A stretch of 64,000 nt of DNA from contig OZ026518.1 in NCBI GenBank assembly GCA_964019695.1, positions 109,328,508 to 109,392,507 of the forward strand, read 5' to 3'. Made by a program: the position numbers and the translations under genes. Under the pieces are notes generated by a model, which saw only the letters and a list, made by a program, of their open reading frames with translations, made no database searches and was not told the origin of the DNA. Every line of letters starts with the position of its first letter. Position 1 is the first letter of the stretch. Source of the stretch: Loripinus fragilis (Eukaryota; Mollusca; Bivalvia; Lucinida; Lucinidae). This document shows positions 12,601 through 27,600 of the stretch, piece by piece.

Positions 12601-15600
12601 TGATTGTTTTATTTCCTGACCATACTCACTTACTTTTTAATTCCTTGAAATATAACAAATGAATATGACCAGAAATGCTGCAGCCATCAATCACAGACCA
12701 CAGACTGTACCAAGAGGAATACACACAAGAACAAAGACACATGCATTATAAAGAAAGAATACAATAAGCAAGGCAACCATCCCAGTCTCCCTCAACAAGG
12801 TGGTTGCTACCACAATCACAAACCGCAGACAAACCCATGGCACCGCGAGGAATAGCCACACACCATGACGAGACACCAGAAAGACAAACTAAGCAAATCA
12901 ACCAGCTCTCTCTTCCCAATCAAGATGATTGCAAAACTAGAATGGACATAAAGTAACGTACAACAAAACATGGTCAATTACCGACTCCCACAGTGGAAAT
13001 AACAATAAACAAAAAGTCAACAACAACAGAACCACCGCCTTAGAATGGACAGCAGCCTAATCCACTGTGGGGCTTAAATGCGTTTTACTGGCACCAAATC
13101 TTTGCCCTACAAAGCATTTTTATATAAATGTAATCAACATCATATGACAAATCTGAATAATGTCACCATTCTATTCTTATAGGGTGTAACTCCAATAGTT
13201 TTGTGGGTGCAAAGATTTGACGATTTCATTAGAAGTTCTTAGCTTTGTAATCTAATTGACCTAAGTGGGTCAGGCTTCACACTAAATAACAACCCTGACG
13301 TAAATTTGGTGGATTGGTGCTTGATTCTTATGTTTGGCTATGGTCACGCTGGCTCAACTAGTGATTTTAAACTCTGGCAGTCTGTGGGCTATGAGCTCTT
13401 TTCAAGTTTTTTCATTTCAGTTATTTAAATTTCATTCTGTGTGAGTATATAATATACTTAACTACTAAAGAAACCAGACACATACTGGTTGTCAACCTTT
13501 TTTGTAGTAAATGAATACAATGCACGCTTGTCTTTCCTTTGTGTAAAGTTAAACAAGGGTAGACAAAGATGCACTGAGATTATTTGAAAATATGAACTAA
13601 TTTCAAACGTCAGCTATCAAAACGTCACGTAACCCCTAAAATATTTTTTGCAAGAACAAAGAAATCACGCAAAATTCATCAGAAGGAGCTTAAGTGTGAT
13701 TCTTTGTTATTTCATTGACATCTTCTGGGCATTCAAATAATACATGCATGCATTGTTCTTAACGTCAAGAATTTCTAGCGATAAGGCGACTATTTCCCTA
13801 AAAGATACGTTCGTTTTATTTTGTTGAAATATCGACTGGACCCACTAGGCACATTCAACAAACACATATAGACGAGCCATCTGTGCACCCTTGCCGCCCC
13901 GCCCCCTAGAACGTATATTTTAAACGCGGTTTCCTTAATGTATGTAATAACTCTACTTCGTTTTGAATTAGAATTTATTTTGATCATCATCTGTGCTTGT
14001 TATTCAGTAACATATGTGGGAAATAGACCGTTAAACTAGGGTAAACATTCGTCCTATCACGATAGAGTAAAGTATTTATACAGTTGATGTACAATGAAAA
14101 CCACTGTCTTGCAAAGTGGTCTATTTTTGTCAGATGTTTGATGCCTTCTTTCGCTTATACAACCCCTTTCCCCCCTAGACCCAAGACGCCCTTTACAAAT
14201 GTTGTATATTTATATAGCGACATTTAATTGTCCAAAGGGCATCTTGGGTCTAGGGGGGGGAGTGGGGGAGCATATAAAATCAAACTGAAAGACGCCAGTT
14301 TCATCTTTTCAATGACAAACGTCACCATTTTAAGTATATTTCGTACACATGCGCAGAAGGAATACCGCAAAGTTTAGAAAATGAAGGACACTTATATCCA
14401 TAATATTATAGCACTTTTACTTTTTAGAAACCTGCAACAGATTTACTAAACGTCTCGTGTAAACGGCACCAAGCATAAAGACGTAAAATGAGGGTAGGAT
14501 GTGGAAGGCATAAGTTTTCACAACTTTGTAAATGATGAATCGCTTTGATACATATTCTTATGCTTACTATGCATATTTTACTACCAAAATAGACCAATTT
14601 CAAAAACACTAGGACACTTTGAAAATTTTGTTTTTGTAATCATGTCAACTAGGGAAAATATACGCCTTATCGCTAGAGCTCCTTTACGTTATCAGCATTT
14701 TATGAGCTTTTAAAATGCACTGCCATTTTATCGACTTTTTCCACTTTGTATGATGTTTGGAATGCATTTTGACAATGTTTCAGTCCTTTTGAACTCTGTA
14801 GCTGCCGCCTACGTCTATTTCGCGACGTCGACGTCAAGCGTTACAATTACATGCTGGTATGTGTATACTGCAAAGCTTGAAAATCATACGCAATCAAAGT
14901 AAAGTGTAGCCAGTTGGCACTATAACTAAGTAGACAGCACACACTAAACGGCGACATACGTTGACAAAGAAAAATCGGTTATTATCCATAGTTTATGTTG
15001 TTTCTTAATTGAAGTTAAATACAGTTAATTTTTTTTTACCCTTTAACGTGACGCAAAACATAGGTTCTGATTCTTGAAAATGCATTCTCTTATAATGATT
15101 GGTTGGCTCCAAGTCATTTCAGTTTCGAGAAATTGCTTAAACAAAGGAAAAAAAACACTGCTATTTAGACAACGTCTAAAGCACAACTTAAAAACCCCAT
15201 ATCATACGTCACAGCAAGAAATTGCGATGTTTTAACATTTACTTTTGTCTTTACTGGTATTGGCCTTGCATACATGAAAAATAATTCAAAAATATGTAGA
15301 CATACACTCCCGAGGCAAAAGTGATAAAAACGGTATTTTTGACGTCGTGACGTCATGTTCTATATTTGATAAATATATTTTTCTAAGAATACTTTCTAAT
15401 GTCTTGCTATTCAATTAAACATATCGGCTTGGCTCTATAATTAATTTGTTATTTACGAGTTTGAAGCAAGTAAAAATTGCCAGGTTTCTTTAGAAGTTAA
15501 GTATAAATAAGTTAGGACACCTCTGTGTGAGCTAAACAATTTATGTGCTTTAACAACAGCTGAATCTATAGAAAATAGTCCGCTGGTAAGATAAATTTAC

Positions 15601-18600
15601 CCACCAGCCCCTTCCATCAGCTGCTTTTTTTCTAAAGCAGTTATTCTGTTGTTGGTGCATTGTTTGTTGACAACCGTATTATGTGTGAGAGTTTTGTATT
15701 TGGTCCTAGGTTTGTGATATACATCTCTGTATCTGTTCAAATTTTGCAATCGCCTTCCTTTGGATAAGTGAAAACTGGTTGGTTTACATAAACTGTATTC
15801 TTATGTGTGATCTAATGTCTCATTCATACTGTGCTATGGGTCAGTCTGTGATATGTGATTAAGGCATATACTGGTCATACTCACTTATGTTCTTGGATAA
15901 AAGCTGGCAATTTGATCCACACGTATAAGCACTAACAACAGCTAACACAACAAATATATAAAAAAGTAAGGCAATTGCCACGTTTTTAGACTTGCATTTG
16001 TCAACTTCTAATTATCATATTGTTTCTACCAAAATTTATGATAAACGTGACGACTTTGATTTTGAAATTGTCAATTTCCTATTTTTAGATAGTGATGTCC
16101 CTCGCTCAACATCCTATGGAGTCTTTATCTCTCAACTCATTCGTTTTGCTAGAGCATCTAGCAATGTTGCTGACTTCATACGAGCTGAACATTTCTTGTA
16201 CTTTTCAACAGCAGAATCTAGGGCGAAGATTTGGTACCAGTAAAATGCATTTAAGCCCCCCGGTGGCTTAGGCTGCTGTCCATTCTAAGGCAGTGGTTCT
16301 GTTGTTGTTGACTTTTTATTAATTGTTACTCACATTGTGGGAGTCTGTTTTGTTCTATGTTTTGTTGTACATTATTTTATGTCAGTTATTTATTTATTTA
16401 TTTATTGCCGTTTCTAGTTTGAAAATCATCTCACTGAGATAAAGAGAGCTGGTTGCTTTACTTTAACTTTGTAATTGCTGTCATGTAGCTCTTATTGTTA
16501 TATGCCTCTTCCTCATGGTGCTGTTGGTTGGTGTGTTGCCTGTGAATGTGGCATTTCCTCGTCATACTTACTTACTTACTTTTTGTGGGATTTTTTCTCC
16601 AAATTATTTTATTTTTATTTGTAGCATTGCAAAGAAGTACAAGTCTCTACAATTTAATGTCATATTATGGTTTAATATAAATATATGACACGTTGTTGAA
16701 AGGCTAAGACATATTGGCTGCTTTAATGATGCAACAAAAGATAAAATGTTGCTTTTGTTTTCTATTCTTTGGACCATTCACATTAATTTATGGAATACCT
16801 TGTTATGATATGTGAACAGCTTTTGGTTTATTTGTGTCTAGGATGGCAACACAGCAGCACATCTGGCAGCTAGAAACGGACATATAGACGTTATCGAAGC
16901 TTTAAAAGGCAAAGTTTCGTTTAGATCTACCAGTAGAAAGGTAAAATATCTTGGAATAAAAAACCTTAAAAAATGAAATGACTTTACTAATTTTACACCC
17001 TATTGCTTTTAAGCTGCTTTCTCTATTACATTGATTTTGTTTGGCTGCATTTTGCAAACAGAGTACCACATCAGTAAATAAAATAAAATAGCTGCACATG
17101 ACCTGGAAATCTCTACGCACATATAACAGCAATTTAAAGAATTTTAAATTTAATTTCAAATTTATGCCATTGTCTATATTACATTACCTACCAACCAACA
17201 ACAATTTATAATCATATACTATATAAAGTTGTCTTGATTTTAAAGTTTACTTGATTGTATCGATTCCTGATCTTTGCACCCTTACTTACTTTTCCCAAGC
17301 ATTAGGCTAAATAACCTAATATTTGTGTGCAGGTCACTTTCTTGCTTATTTATGTTATACGAGGTGCGTTCAATATGTAATGAAAACAGTCCAATATATC
17401 CCAAAGTTTTTAATGTACACACTTTATAATTACTTTCATTAAAAGGTCTGTTTCTTGGCTAAATATATGTAAAATTGCAGTTGTCCAGCTCATAATCGAA
17501 TTTACACAGGCCGCTTTCAAGATAGGGTCCTGAAGTACACTGCGATATGAAAAAAAAACAATGTTTTCAAAAGCAGATAACTACATGAACGAGGGATGTT
17601 TTCAGTTTGTTTTTTCGTGCGGTAAATATTCATATATTGGAGATTTTTACCTGCAAAAAATTTTGATATTGCTTTATACATTCTATGAAATACTGAGGCT
17701 GTCATTTTGGTTAAAATACTCCTTGATGCTACATTTTCTGGCATTGCATTGACAGAGTCGTTTTTGCGTTAACGAAAACATAGCAAAAATTCATACGAAA
17801 ATAATTTGTAACATTTTTTCTGGTCGCTTCGATGTTCATTTGCAAGTAATACAGCCCATTTTGAAATTTCCATATTTAATCTCACTCATAAAGTACCCCC
17901 AAGTACGTCATTTGAAATAAGATAATCACTTAAAAGAATGCCATCATTGGCTTACACCGAAATGGATCAGACAAAATACGGCGTTTCATCAATGTTTGCA
18001 TTCAGATGCATTATTTGGACATTGTTACACGTATTTGCATGTACATAATCTTGCTTGCTAATTTTAAACAATAAAATTATAGGAAACGAAAATGGTATTC
18101 CACTCAGATGAGATACACCTAATTATTGGTTTCAGTTTAGCTTGTCTGCTGCCTATGCACTGTGTGTATTGAAACTTCGATACAATCAAAATTGTCCTTT
18201 TCTGGTACAATGCCACATTTCAGATTTTCAAGAACTGTGCAGATTTTAGTGTTACGTCCATTGCTTTAAACGACGTCAACGTAAGAGGGGGTAACGTAAT
18301 AAAACCGTTTGCAAAAGAAATTGGTACCGGTCAAAAGTTAGTCTCGTTTTAGCAGATAAAGGGGAAATGAGTCAGAAAACTATGGATATGTGATTGATGT
18401 ATGTTAAATGTTTGTTTTAGAAAATACAGCATGCCTTTCTACTTTTGTTAAAATGAGTCTATACAATTTGGAGGAAAATATATGCAGTGTATATTAGTGT
18501 GCCTTTTAAAAGGTCTGTAACTTATTAAATTTGGAAAGATAAAATAATGTTTCATACACCATTATAACGGCGACGCTTTGATCTTTCGTTTGGCATATAG

Positions 18601-21600
18601 CATTTAATCCTAATGCGTTTGTGGATGGAGTTATGAATGGGTTTTCATTACATATTGAACCCCCCTCGTAGTATGACAATATAGCAGCAGACTGTGATGT
18701 TGAAATGTTCTATCGACCCAACTCTACTGTTTTCAAATGTATTGTTTCTCTCTATTTGGAGGGATCAATTTCTCCAGATTATAAAAATTGGTTGGCGTTG
18801 TACCTTTAGGAGCTTATAGAGCCTCTTATTGTACATTGATAATGTACAATGTACAACTATTGACTTCAATGAGATAGACATGAGGATGCAAGGCGGAGGG
18901 TAAATACCAGTTATAAGGGTAGATAAATTCTTATGTCTACCGCAATTTAATTGAAAGAGGAAACCATAGCTGTAAACTGTGATTGGGTTTACAACCAGGC
19001 ATGCAGACTGTTGCAGGATATCCATGTTGTATCTTGCTTTTTATAACTTTTTATTATCTTTCTTTAATTGATCACTTAAATTAGGCTTTCCGACAATTCA
19101 CCATAAAATTACTTCTCCAATATGATGTGGTGCAGAAGACTTTTTAAACAAATGTTTTATTTAAAAATCCACTCTGAGTGTTTCTGATAAAATTTAGAAA
19201 AAGCTTTTAAAAATAGTAAGTGAGTATGATCAGGAAATACCACAATCACAAACTGCAGACAACCCCGTGCACCACGAGGAAGAGCCGCTCAACCATCACA
19301 AGACACCAGGAAGACAGATTAAGCAAAGCAATCAGCTCTCTCTTCCCCATCAAGATGATTACAATTTAAAATCTGACTTACCATTTGTTGGAAATAAGGA
19401 TTATCAATGTTAAGCAAGTCATTAAGCAAGTCATCTAGATATCCTGCGGTAGAGTTAAACGCTTTAGCAACATCAGCTTGATTATTATCAGAAAGAGACT
19501 ACATGAAGTCTCTCTCAGAACAAAAAAAAAACCTGCAACAAGAGGAGCACAAAAATATCCATTGGAATTCCACAATTGGTCTAAGCCTAAATCTTATAAA
19601 TATTTTGTCCAAAAGATAATGGAGAGCATCACAAACTTTCTAATATGACCACAAGTTATATCTTTTAGATTGTTCAGAAGGGAAAAATGCGTGTTTCTCA
19701 TTACAAGTCAAATATAGTTTACCATGTCTGTTAAAAAAATGTTCATTTAATTCATTTAGTTTTTCTTTGATTAGATTATGAGGCTATGTAGTATAGAGAG
19801 AAGAAAAATCATATGTAGACAAACTAGATCCTAGAATTTTTTTATATTTTATAATTTATTACACCAAAATATATTTTTATTTTTTGGGTTTTAATCGCAG
19901 TAAGACAAGGCGTCAAAATTATAGACAAGTCAGTAGTAGTACAGAGCTAGAAGTAGCAATAAAACGTGACTTATGGGGTCTTTTATTAAATTGTGGTACC
20001 AATATAAAGTCCTTATCAATAAACACACCAAACAGAACACCTAAATGGCACCGATGTGTATCAACGACAGCTTTCTCGTTAAACAAACTATGGTCATAGG
20101 TATTAGCAATGCTGAGTATTTGCTTTAGGGTTTTAATGTCAAATTGAAGGGTTTGTTACATATTGGTCCCTTAAATCTGTCTTCATTTAGTTTGTGTGTT
20201 TTTTTTATTCAGACTGGCTTGACAGCACTCCATATGTCCGCTCACTGTGGCCAAACTGATTTTGTTCGTGAAATGTTGACTTTAGTGCCTGCTACACTAA
20301 AGTCTGAGAATCCAGAGGGTGGTGATTCTGGATTACAGGATCTGGCAACAGAGGTATCTTTTCACCTATTTATTTTGTAAATCAACAGAGAAAAGATTGT
20401 CACATACCATAACAAGATAAACTGCATCGCAAGAAAACACATTCATATCATATTCTCTATAGTCTTTGCTGCAGTGTTGAATGTTTTGGGGATCAACATG
20501 CAGCTATAAGGACTTACATGTGAGGATTGTTATAGCCTTGAGCAAAATATAACTTGTGTATGACATTGCTTAGTACTTGTTTCTGCAACGGTTGATATGA
20601 TCACATTGATAAATCATTGGTAAACATAAGAATAAAATTTAGGCATCGTCTTCAGCGTCTGTTCAATTAATTATTTTCGTTCTGGTGGATTTCCCACGCA
20701 TGTTAACAGGACAAGTATAAAATTTTGCATTTAACATGATCACAGTTCGAAATGTCTGAATTATGATGCATTTCTTTAATGAGTATCTGTTTTTCTCTTT
20801 GCAAATACTGCAGGCTCTGATAAAATTGCGCATTTAGAGGCATTTCATCTGGTATTTCACTGTTTGTCAAAGTACTTGTTTGCAAGTATCCAAAATAAGA
20901 GTAAAATGGTTAATGTTCACAAAAATGAAATGAGCCATTCTGTGTCAAAAAAATTTAATGAGTATTTGTTTAAACATGCATCGGCAGTGGGCCAGGGCAG
21001 ATATATAGCTACAGTTTGGCCTGATTCAGTATCTGATTCCATACTATGTGACTAGGGATGCCCCAGTAAAGGGTAGGTGTAGACTGTTGATGTCTGGATT
21101 GTCTGGTTTATTCTGCGGTTGTATATAGTGCCAATAACATATTTATATGTAATGGATTCATTTTCTTATTATCATTTATGAGTTAATCAGGATACATTTA
21201 GGTATCATTCATCTGTTTGCACAAATTTCATTTCTTTTGGCTAATTTGCATTAATATACTTGCTTCTTTATAGAAATGTTCTATAATTTGCGCATGTGCT
21301 TTTATCTTTCAGTATGGTCTTAGTCCACTCCATCTTGCAGCACAATCAGGGCATGAAGGATTAGTAAGACTGCTGTTGAATTCTCCTGGTGTACAAGCTG
21401 AAGCTGCTACAATGCTTCTGGTTAGTAAATTGATCTAATGCTGATGAGCCCGAAGTGAGGTTATTAAAACTTGTCATAACAGAAACAGAGACGCATGACT
21501 ACCACCAGTATTGTACATCACATGGACATTTGCCTACCTACATTACCACAAGGCACATTTAAAAATATAAGCTAGCAAATGACAAACCTCAAGGAATTAG

Positions 21601-24600
21601 CTCCTTAACCCATGTCAAACTGATTGCGCATCTTGACAGAGTATAAGACATGTTTCCACAAACCAGGATAAAATATGAGTACAAAGGAAAATGCATCGGA
21701 CAACCACATATTAAAGAAACAATTACTGAACATCCCTGACCAAACACTGTCATATATGCAAAGAGAAGATCACAATATCAGAATTCTATTTGATTCTGTT
21801 GTTTTTCACAATAATACATGTATGTGTTTTATCACCAAACATGGTAGGTTGACAGCTAACATTTGATTTTGCAACTTATTTGATAGATATATGCAACTTA
21901 AAGTCATATGCGGCTAACTCCAATGCTCACCATTCCTGCATCAATCAGTGAGAATTTCTGGGTCCTGTCTTTTGCCCATTTAGGAATTCGTATCAATACA
22001 GTTTTCAGATACTCTTATGTCAGATGGATATTTCCAAATTTTTTTGACAAATATAAAAGAACTAAAATATGTATATTGACCCTCTAACAGAACTGGTCGT
22101 CTCAGTACCAAATACAGGTAAATAGATTAGGCGAAAGCAAACAATTTACACAATTTCCAAGTTTGCCCTTTTCGTGCATAGGAAAACGGCCAATACTAGG
22201 ATTTTCTGTCCACTATCTATAGTTATTTTGAGATGCGCACAATCCAACCTCATGGCCTAGTGTTTAGCGTGTTGGACTATAGAACCAGAGGACCAGGGTC
22301 GAATCCCAGGTGATACATTGTTTTTCGTCTTCTTTTTTAGCGTTATAATGCTGAATAGAAGTAATATGGAATTATATAAGTGACAAAAAAATCACGTTTT
22401 ATACTGAATTATCCTCGAAGTATGTGGGGATGGTATTTTTATCATGTTAGCTTTATAAACACCACTAGACATACACTTCCATAAATTTGACCCTCCTGGA
22501 AGATAATTAGTATGGAGACCTCCGCTGTCTTCTTTTTTTCTAAAAGGTTAAATGAAAGTATATTAAATAAAAACAAACCTTTAAGATCTGCAATGTCAGA
22601 TTTTTTAATATATGATTTACTCTTAAAATTGAAATCCAATTTTTGGGGAATTACCAAAATATATCATGCAGTATCTTGTCACAGATGGAGATAACACATG
22701 ATTTTTATATGTTCTTAAAAAACTTGGATCATAAGCAATAATTAAGATTAAAATAAAGAAGCTGCATGACGATTACAACTTTTTAGCTTAATATCAAGGA
22801 TTTAAGTCGTGTTCAGAAAATTGGTCAAATGCTGAAAACTTCAAATGAGATTATCAAATGAGATTATGAAAAAATGAGCATGTTGACATATCCTTTTGAT
22901 TTCATAAATTGACAGTCCATGCATAAAACAAACTGTATGCAAAGTCTTGGAAAGATTTCAATGTGGGAAGAATTTTGTAAGATATGTCCTTAACTGAGTA
23001 AATTGTAAAGAATTTATTGCGTTTGAAGTACTTATCTCGATGTAGCAAGCTATGTCAATGATTCATTGTTTATGATTGTGTGATAGCCATTAAACATTAC
23101 AACAATCCTAACTGTCTTTAAATTGAGAATACATTGTGTTTTACTCATGTTAGCTTTATAAACACCACTTGACATACACTTCAATAAAAAGTTCTGCTTC
23201 AGAAATAAATGGATCTCTGTTTGCTATTTAGGAAAAAGAAAACAAATATATTTTTCTGAGTATTTTGGAAGATAGATTCCATGCAATGTCCTACAACAAA
23301 AGTACTTTTTTAAGAAAAAAATACTTATATCATTAAAATATTTTATTGTAAAATCAAGCAACTTTAGCCATAACAGGCCAGGTGTTTTTCTACATAATTT
23401 GTGTATTCGTTGCAGGGTGCAATACCACTCCACCTTGCAGCTCAAAATGGCTATCCAAATGTTGTCAGCCTCCTTCTCAGCAAATCAACAGCCATGCTTC
23501 ATACCAAAGACAAACGTGGACGTACTGCATTGATGCTGGCTGCAGCTAATGGTCATCTCGATATGGTGACACTATTGGTTGGACAGGGTGCTGATATAAA
23601 TTCGTCTGACAAGGTAGGATTATATTACAGGCTTCATTTTGCATTATTACATTAATGTGTGTGCTATTGTCAGTTTTCTATTTTAGTTTATCAGTTACCT
23701 TTCAAATTAACTGAATTGTTGCACGTTGCATGAAAAACTTTGTCTATCTCACGGCATGTGCGATTATCAGGTCATGATGACGTTGCACTTTTTGAATGAC
23801 GTCGCTAATGAATTTGAATCAACACAAAATCAACACAAAATCGACAATTACGTCAAAATCACTAATTGTAAACTGATAGATAGAATACCATATTCATTTC
23901 TTTTGATACAAAGTTTACCAGGCTCGGCTTTGAGAATATGTGTTGATTCGCTCGGCAAGCTACGCGATATCAACACACATTCTCAAAGCCTTGGCTGGTA
24001 AACTTGATATAAAAAGACACTCACCTAGTATTCTCCATTTATTATGGTGCGATGGGTTGAGCTGTGATCTGTGATTGTGGTGTGTCCTGTTTTGTTAAAT
24101 AATGTCATACTTTAATTGTACACATATCACGCTAAAATAATTTACATTTCCTGTCCAAGTTTGCTCTAGAGCCAAGGCAATACTTTTCAAATTACAATAG
24201 GGAGCAGTCATATTACTTACTAACCAGGCATATTTCTTTAACTGTTAAAGCTGCATAATCTGTAACTTTTGATATATTCATTTTAAAAATAATGTTTCTA
24301 TTTTTCAAGAACACAGTATAAATACTAAAATTCAGGTATACATTTTACCTTTTTCGTAATAATTAACAAATTTTTAGTGCCAAAACAACAGTATTTATGT
24401 TAATAATCAACTGTCTAGAATTATTGGAGGGACGCAAATAATTACAAACAAGAGAAAATACACCTGTTATTATAAGATAATTCACTTTTTCATGCAGTTT
24501 TCAGCTGTAGAAATTAGATTTATTGTGACAACATAACTTTATTCTACTTTTGCAAATAATTTAAAAAGAAAATATTTTTTTTCGAAAAATGTTCATAGTT

Positions 24601-27600
24601 ACAGAGTATGCAGCTTTAAGGGTTACTTTATGTGAATAAATAAAATTTGGCAAACAACTGGCTAAAATCATACTACAATCAGGGAAAGTAGATAGTGTAT
24701 TTACTCTGGTCTATTTCTAAGAAAAGTGTAAATGTATCAGAGTAGTACCTCTTGAATTCTTTTCAATTGGATAATGCAGCACTGCATGTCTGATTAATCA
24801 ATGGGTTGTTGTAGTAGGTATACTAAAACAAAACAATTTAGCATATATTAAGTCAGAGTAAGTATTGAAAACACAATTTAAAATTTTAAGCCAGCAAAAT
24901 ATGCTGGTCTCTGAATCTATCCTGCCTGAGACAGGTGCGTGTAGTGGTTTATGTGAGATTATTAATGTCAAATGATGCTTAGTTATTGTAGAACTTATCT
25001 GTCATTAAATATCATGCATAATTTATTGCACAATGCTTGTTTTACCTGCATTGTGTACACTTCTGAATGTATAGTGACTATAGCTTAACAACTATAATAT
25101 CATTACATGGAAAACAAACCAGTGGCAATTTTAATACCAATGATAATAATATCCTGGTTCATAAGGTTTGCTGCATTTCTCAGTATAGAGTATAAGTTTT
25201 ATCTACTTAATTAATTAGGTGTTCCTTTTGACCGTGTTTAAATGGCTCATTCTTCATCTACAGAATGGCTGGACAAGTCTTCATTTCTCATCTAAAGCTG
25301 GATATCTAAATGTTGTGAAGTTGTTAGTAGAGAGTGGGGCATCTACCAGATTTGAGACAAAAGATGGGAAACTTCCCATATGCTATGCTGCGTCTTACAA
25401 TCATGCTGATGTGCTAAGTTATTTGATGCATAAGGAGCACGGGACACAGTACCTTATGGATGACAAGAAGGTATCATATTTTGATATGTTACGTTTGAAG
25501 ATCAACTATGATCTATTTCATGTGAATAAGATTATTTACCTTTCATATTCCACACTATTTGTGTCCCAACCAACATCAAAGGAGACTATTAAAATGGGTT
25601 TATCCCTCAGTTTGCCCATCTTTAGATGCAATTAGTTGGTAAGTTATGAGCACACCTCTTCATCGTTTGAAGATGTGCATGTGGTTTTGGACATGTTCAT
25701 ATTTTTTAGCTCACCAGAGCCGAAGGCTCAGGGTGAGCTTATAGTATGGGACTCGAGCCAGTGTCCGTGCGTATGTGCGTGCGTGCGTCCGTCCGTCCAC
25801 ACTTTCAAACATAAATATCTCTTAGGCCAGCTGGCCGATCGTAATCAAATTTCATCAGGAGCATCATTGAGGAGGGGGATTGACTTCATTAGGTTTTGGG
25901 CTAGATCGGATCAGAACTCTGGTTTCCATGGCAACAGATAGCTCCAATAGGGTTATAATGGGGAAAATCTTGTGACCACTCTAACTCATTCATTTTTGAT
26001 TGTTTCTTCTTTATTCTTGCAGAAAAAAGGACAACCATAAAAGCTCGGATGGGTTCGAAATTCGTCAGGATCCGACCATGAACTTATGAGTTAGCTGCCC
26101 TTGAGCGTCTTGAAAAATCCCCATAGACTTATAATAGGAGAAACGTTTTGACCACTCTAGTACCTTCATTTTTCAATGGATCTTCTTCATTCTTGCAGAT
26201 AACAAGGTCAACCATAAAAGCTTGGATTGTTTTGAATTTAGGCAAGATTCCAACACTGACTTCGGAGTTAGCTGCCCTTGAGTGTCTGAAAAATCAATGA
26301 TTAATGTTGTGACCACTCTAGCGCCTTCATGTTTGATTGGATCTTCTTCATTCTTGCAGGCGACAAGTAAACCAATAATATCTCGAATGGGTTCAAAATT
26401 CAGCAGGATCTGACCAGGGACTTATGAGTTACCTGCCCTTGAGCGTTTGGAAAAATCCCCATAGACTTATAATGGGAGAAATGTTGTAACAATTTTAGCG
26501 CTTTCAATTTTGAATGGATCTTCTTCATTCTTGCATACAATAAGTACAACTATTAAAGCTTGGATGAGTTTTAATTTCGGCAAAATTCCATCACTGACTT
26601 CGGAGTTAGCTGCCTTTGAGCGCAGAAAAATCAATGAATAATGTTGTGACCACTCTAGCGCCTTCATTTTTGATGGGATCTTCTTCATTCTTGCAGGCAA
26701 CAAGTAAACCTATAATATCTCGAATGGGTTTGAAATTCAGCAGTGTCCAACCAGGGACTTTTGAGTTACCTGCCCTTGAGCGTTTGGAAAAATCCCCATA
26801 GACTTATAATGGGAGAAATGTTGTGACCACTCTAGTTCTTTCAATTTTTAATGGATCTTCCTCATTCTTGCATACAATAAGGCCAACTATAGAAGCTTGG
26901 ATGAGTTTGAATTTCGTCAAGATCCAATCACACATTTAGGAGTTAGGTCCCCTTGAGCATCTTAAAAATTAATGAATAATGTTGTGACCACTCTAGCTCA
27001 TTCATTTTTGATTGGATCTTCTTCATTCTTGAAGGCAACAAGTAAACCCATAATATCTCGGATGGGTTCGAAATTCACCAGGGTCCAACCAGGGACTTAT
27101 GAGTTACCTGCCCTTGAGCGTTTGGAAAAATCCCAATAGACTTATAATGGGAGAAATGTTGTGACCACTCTAGTTCTTTCAATTTTTAATGGATCTTCCT
27201 CATTCTTGCATACAATAAGGCCAACTATAGAAGCTTGGATGAGTTTGAATTTCGTCAAGATCCAATCACACATTTAGGAGTTAGGTCCCCTTGAGCATCT
27301 TAAAAATTAATGAATAATGTTGTGACCACTCTAGCTCATTCATTTTTGATTGGATCTTCTTCATTCTTGAAGGCAACAAGTAAACCCATAATATCTCGGA
27401 TGGGTTCGAAATTCACCAGGGTCCAACCAGGGACTTATGAGTTACCTGCCCTTGAGCGTTTGGAAAAATCCCCATAGACCTATAATGGGAGAAATGTTGT
27501 GACCACTCTAGTTCTTTCAATTTTGAATGGATCTTCCTCATTCTTGCATACAATAAGGACAACTATTAAAGCTTGAATGAGTTCGAATTTCGTCAAGATC

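Noticed and set aside
17517..17752. Overlapping ORFs on both strands near the mariner left end
   Set aside because: Neither reads as a transposase helix-turn-helix or catalytic domain, and both are short and AT-driven.
25780..25800. (GTGC/GTCC)n microsatellite as a possible CRISPR-like or regulatory array
   Set aside because: It is a simple tandem repeat within a eukaryotic mobile element; there is no spacer structure.
25636..25941. 101-codon ORF (MVSYEHTSSSFEDVH...)
   Set aside because: It runs across the hairpin and (CCGT)n start of the tandem-bearing element.
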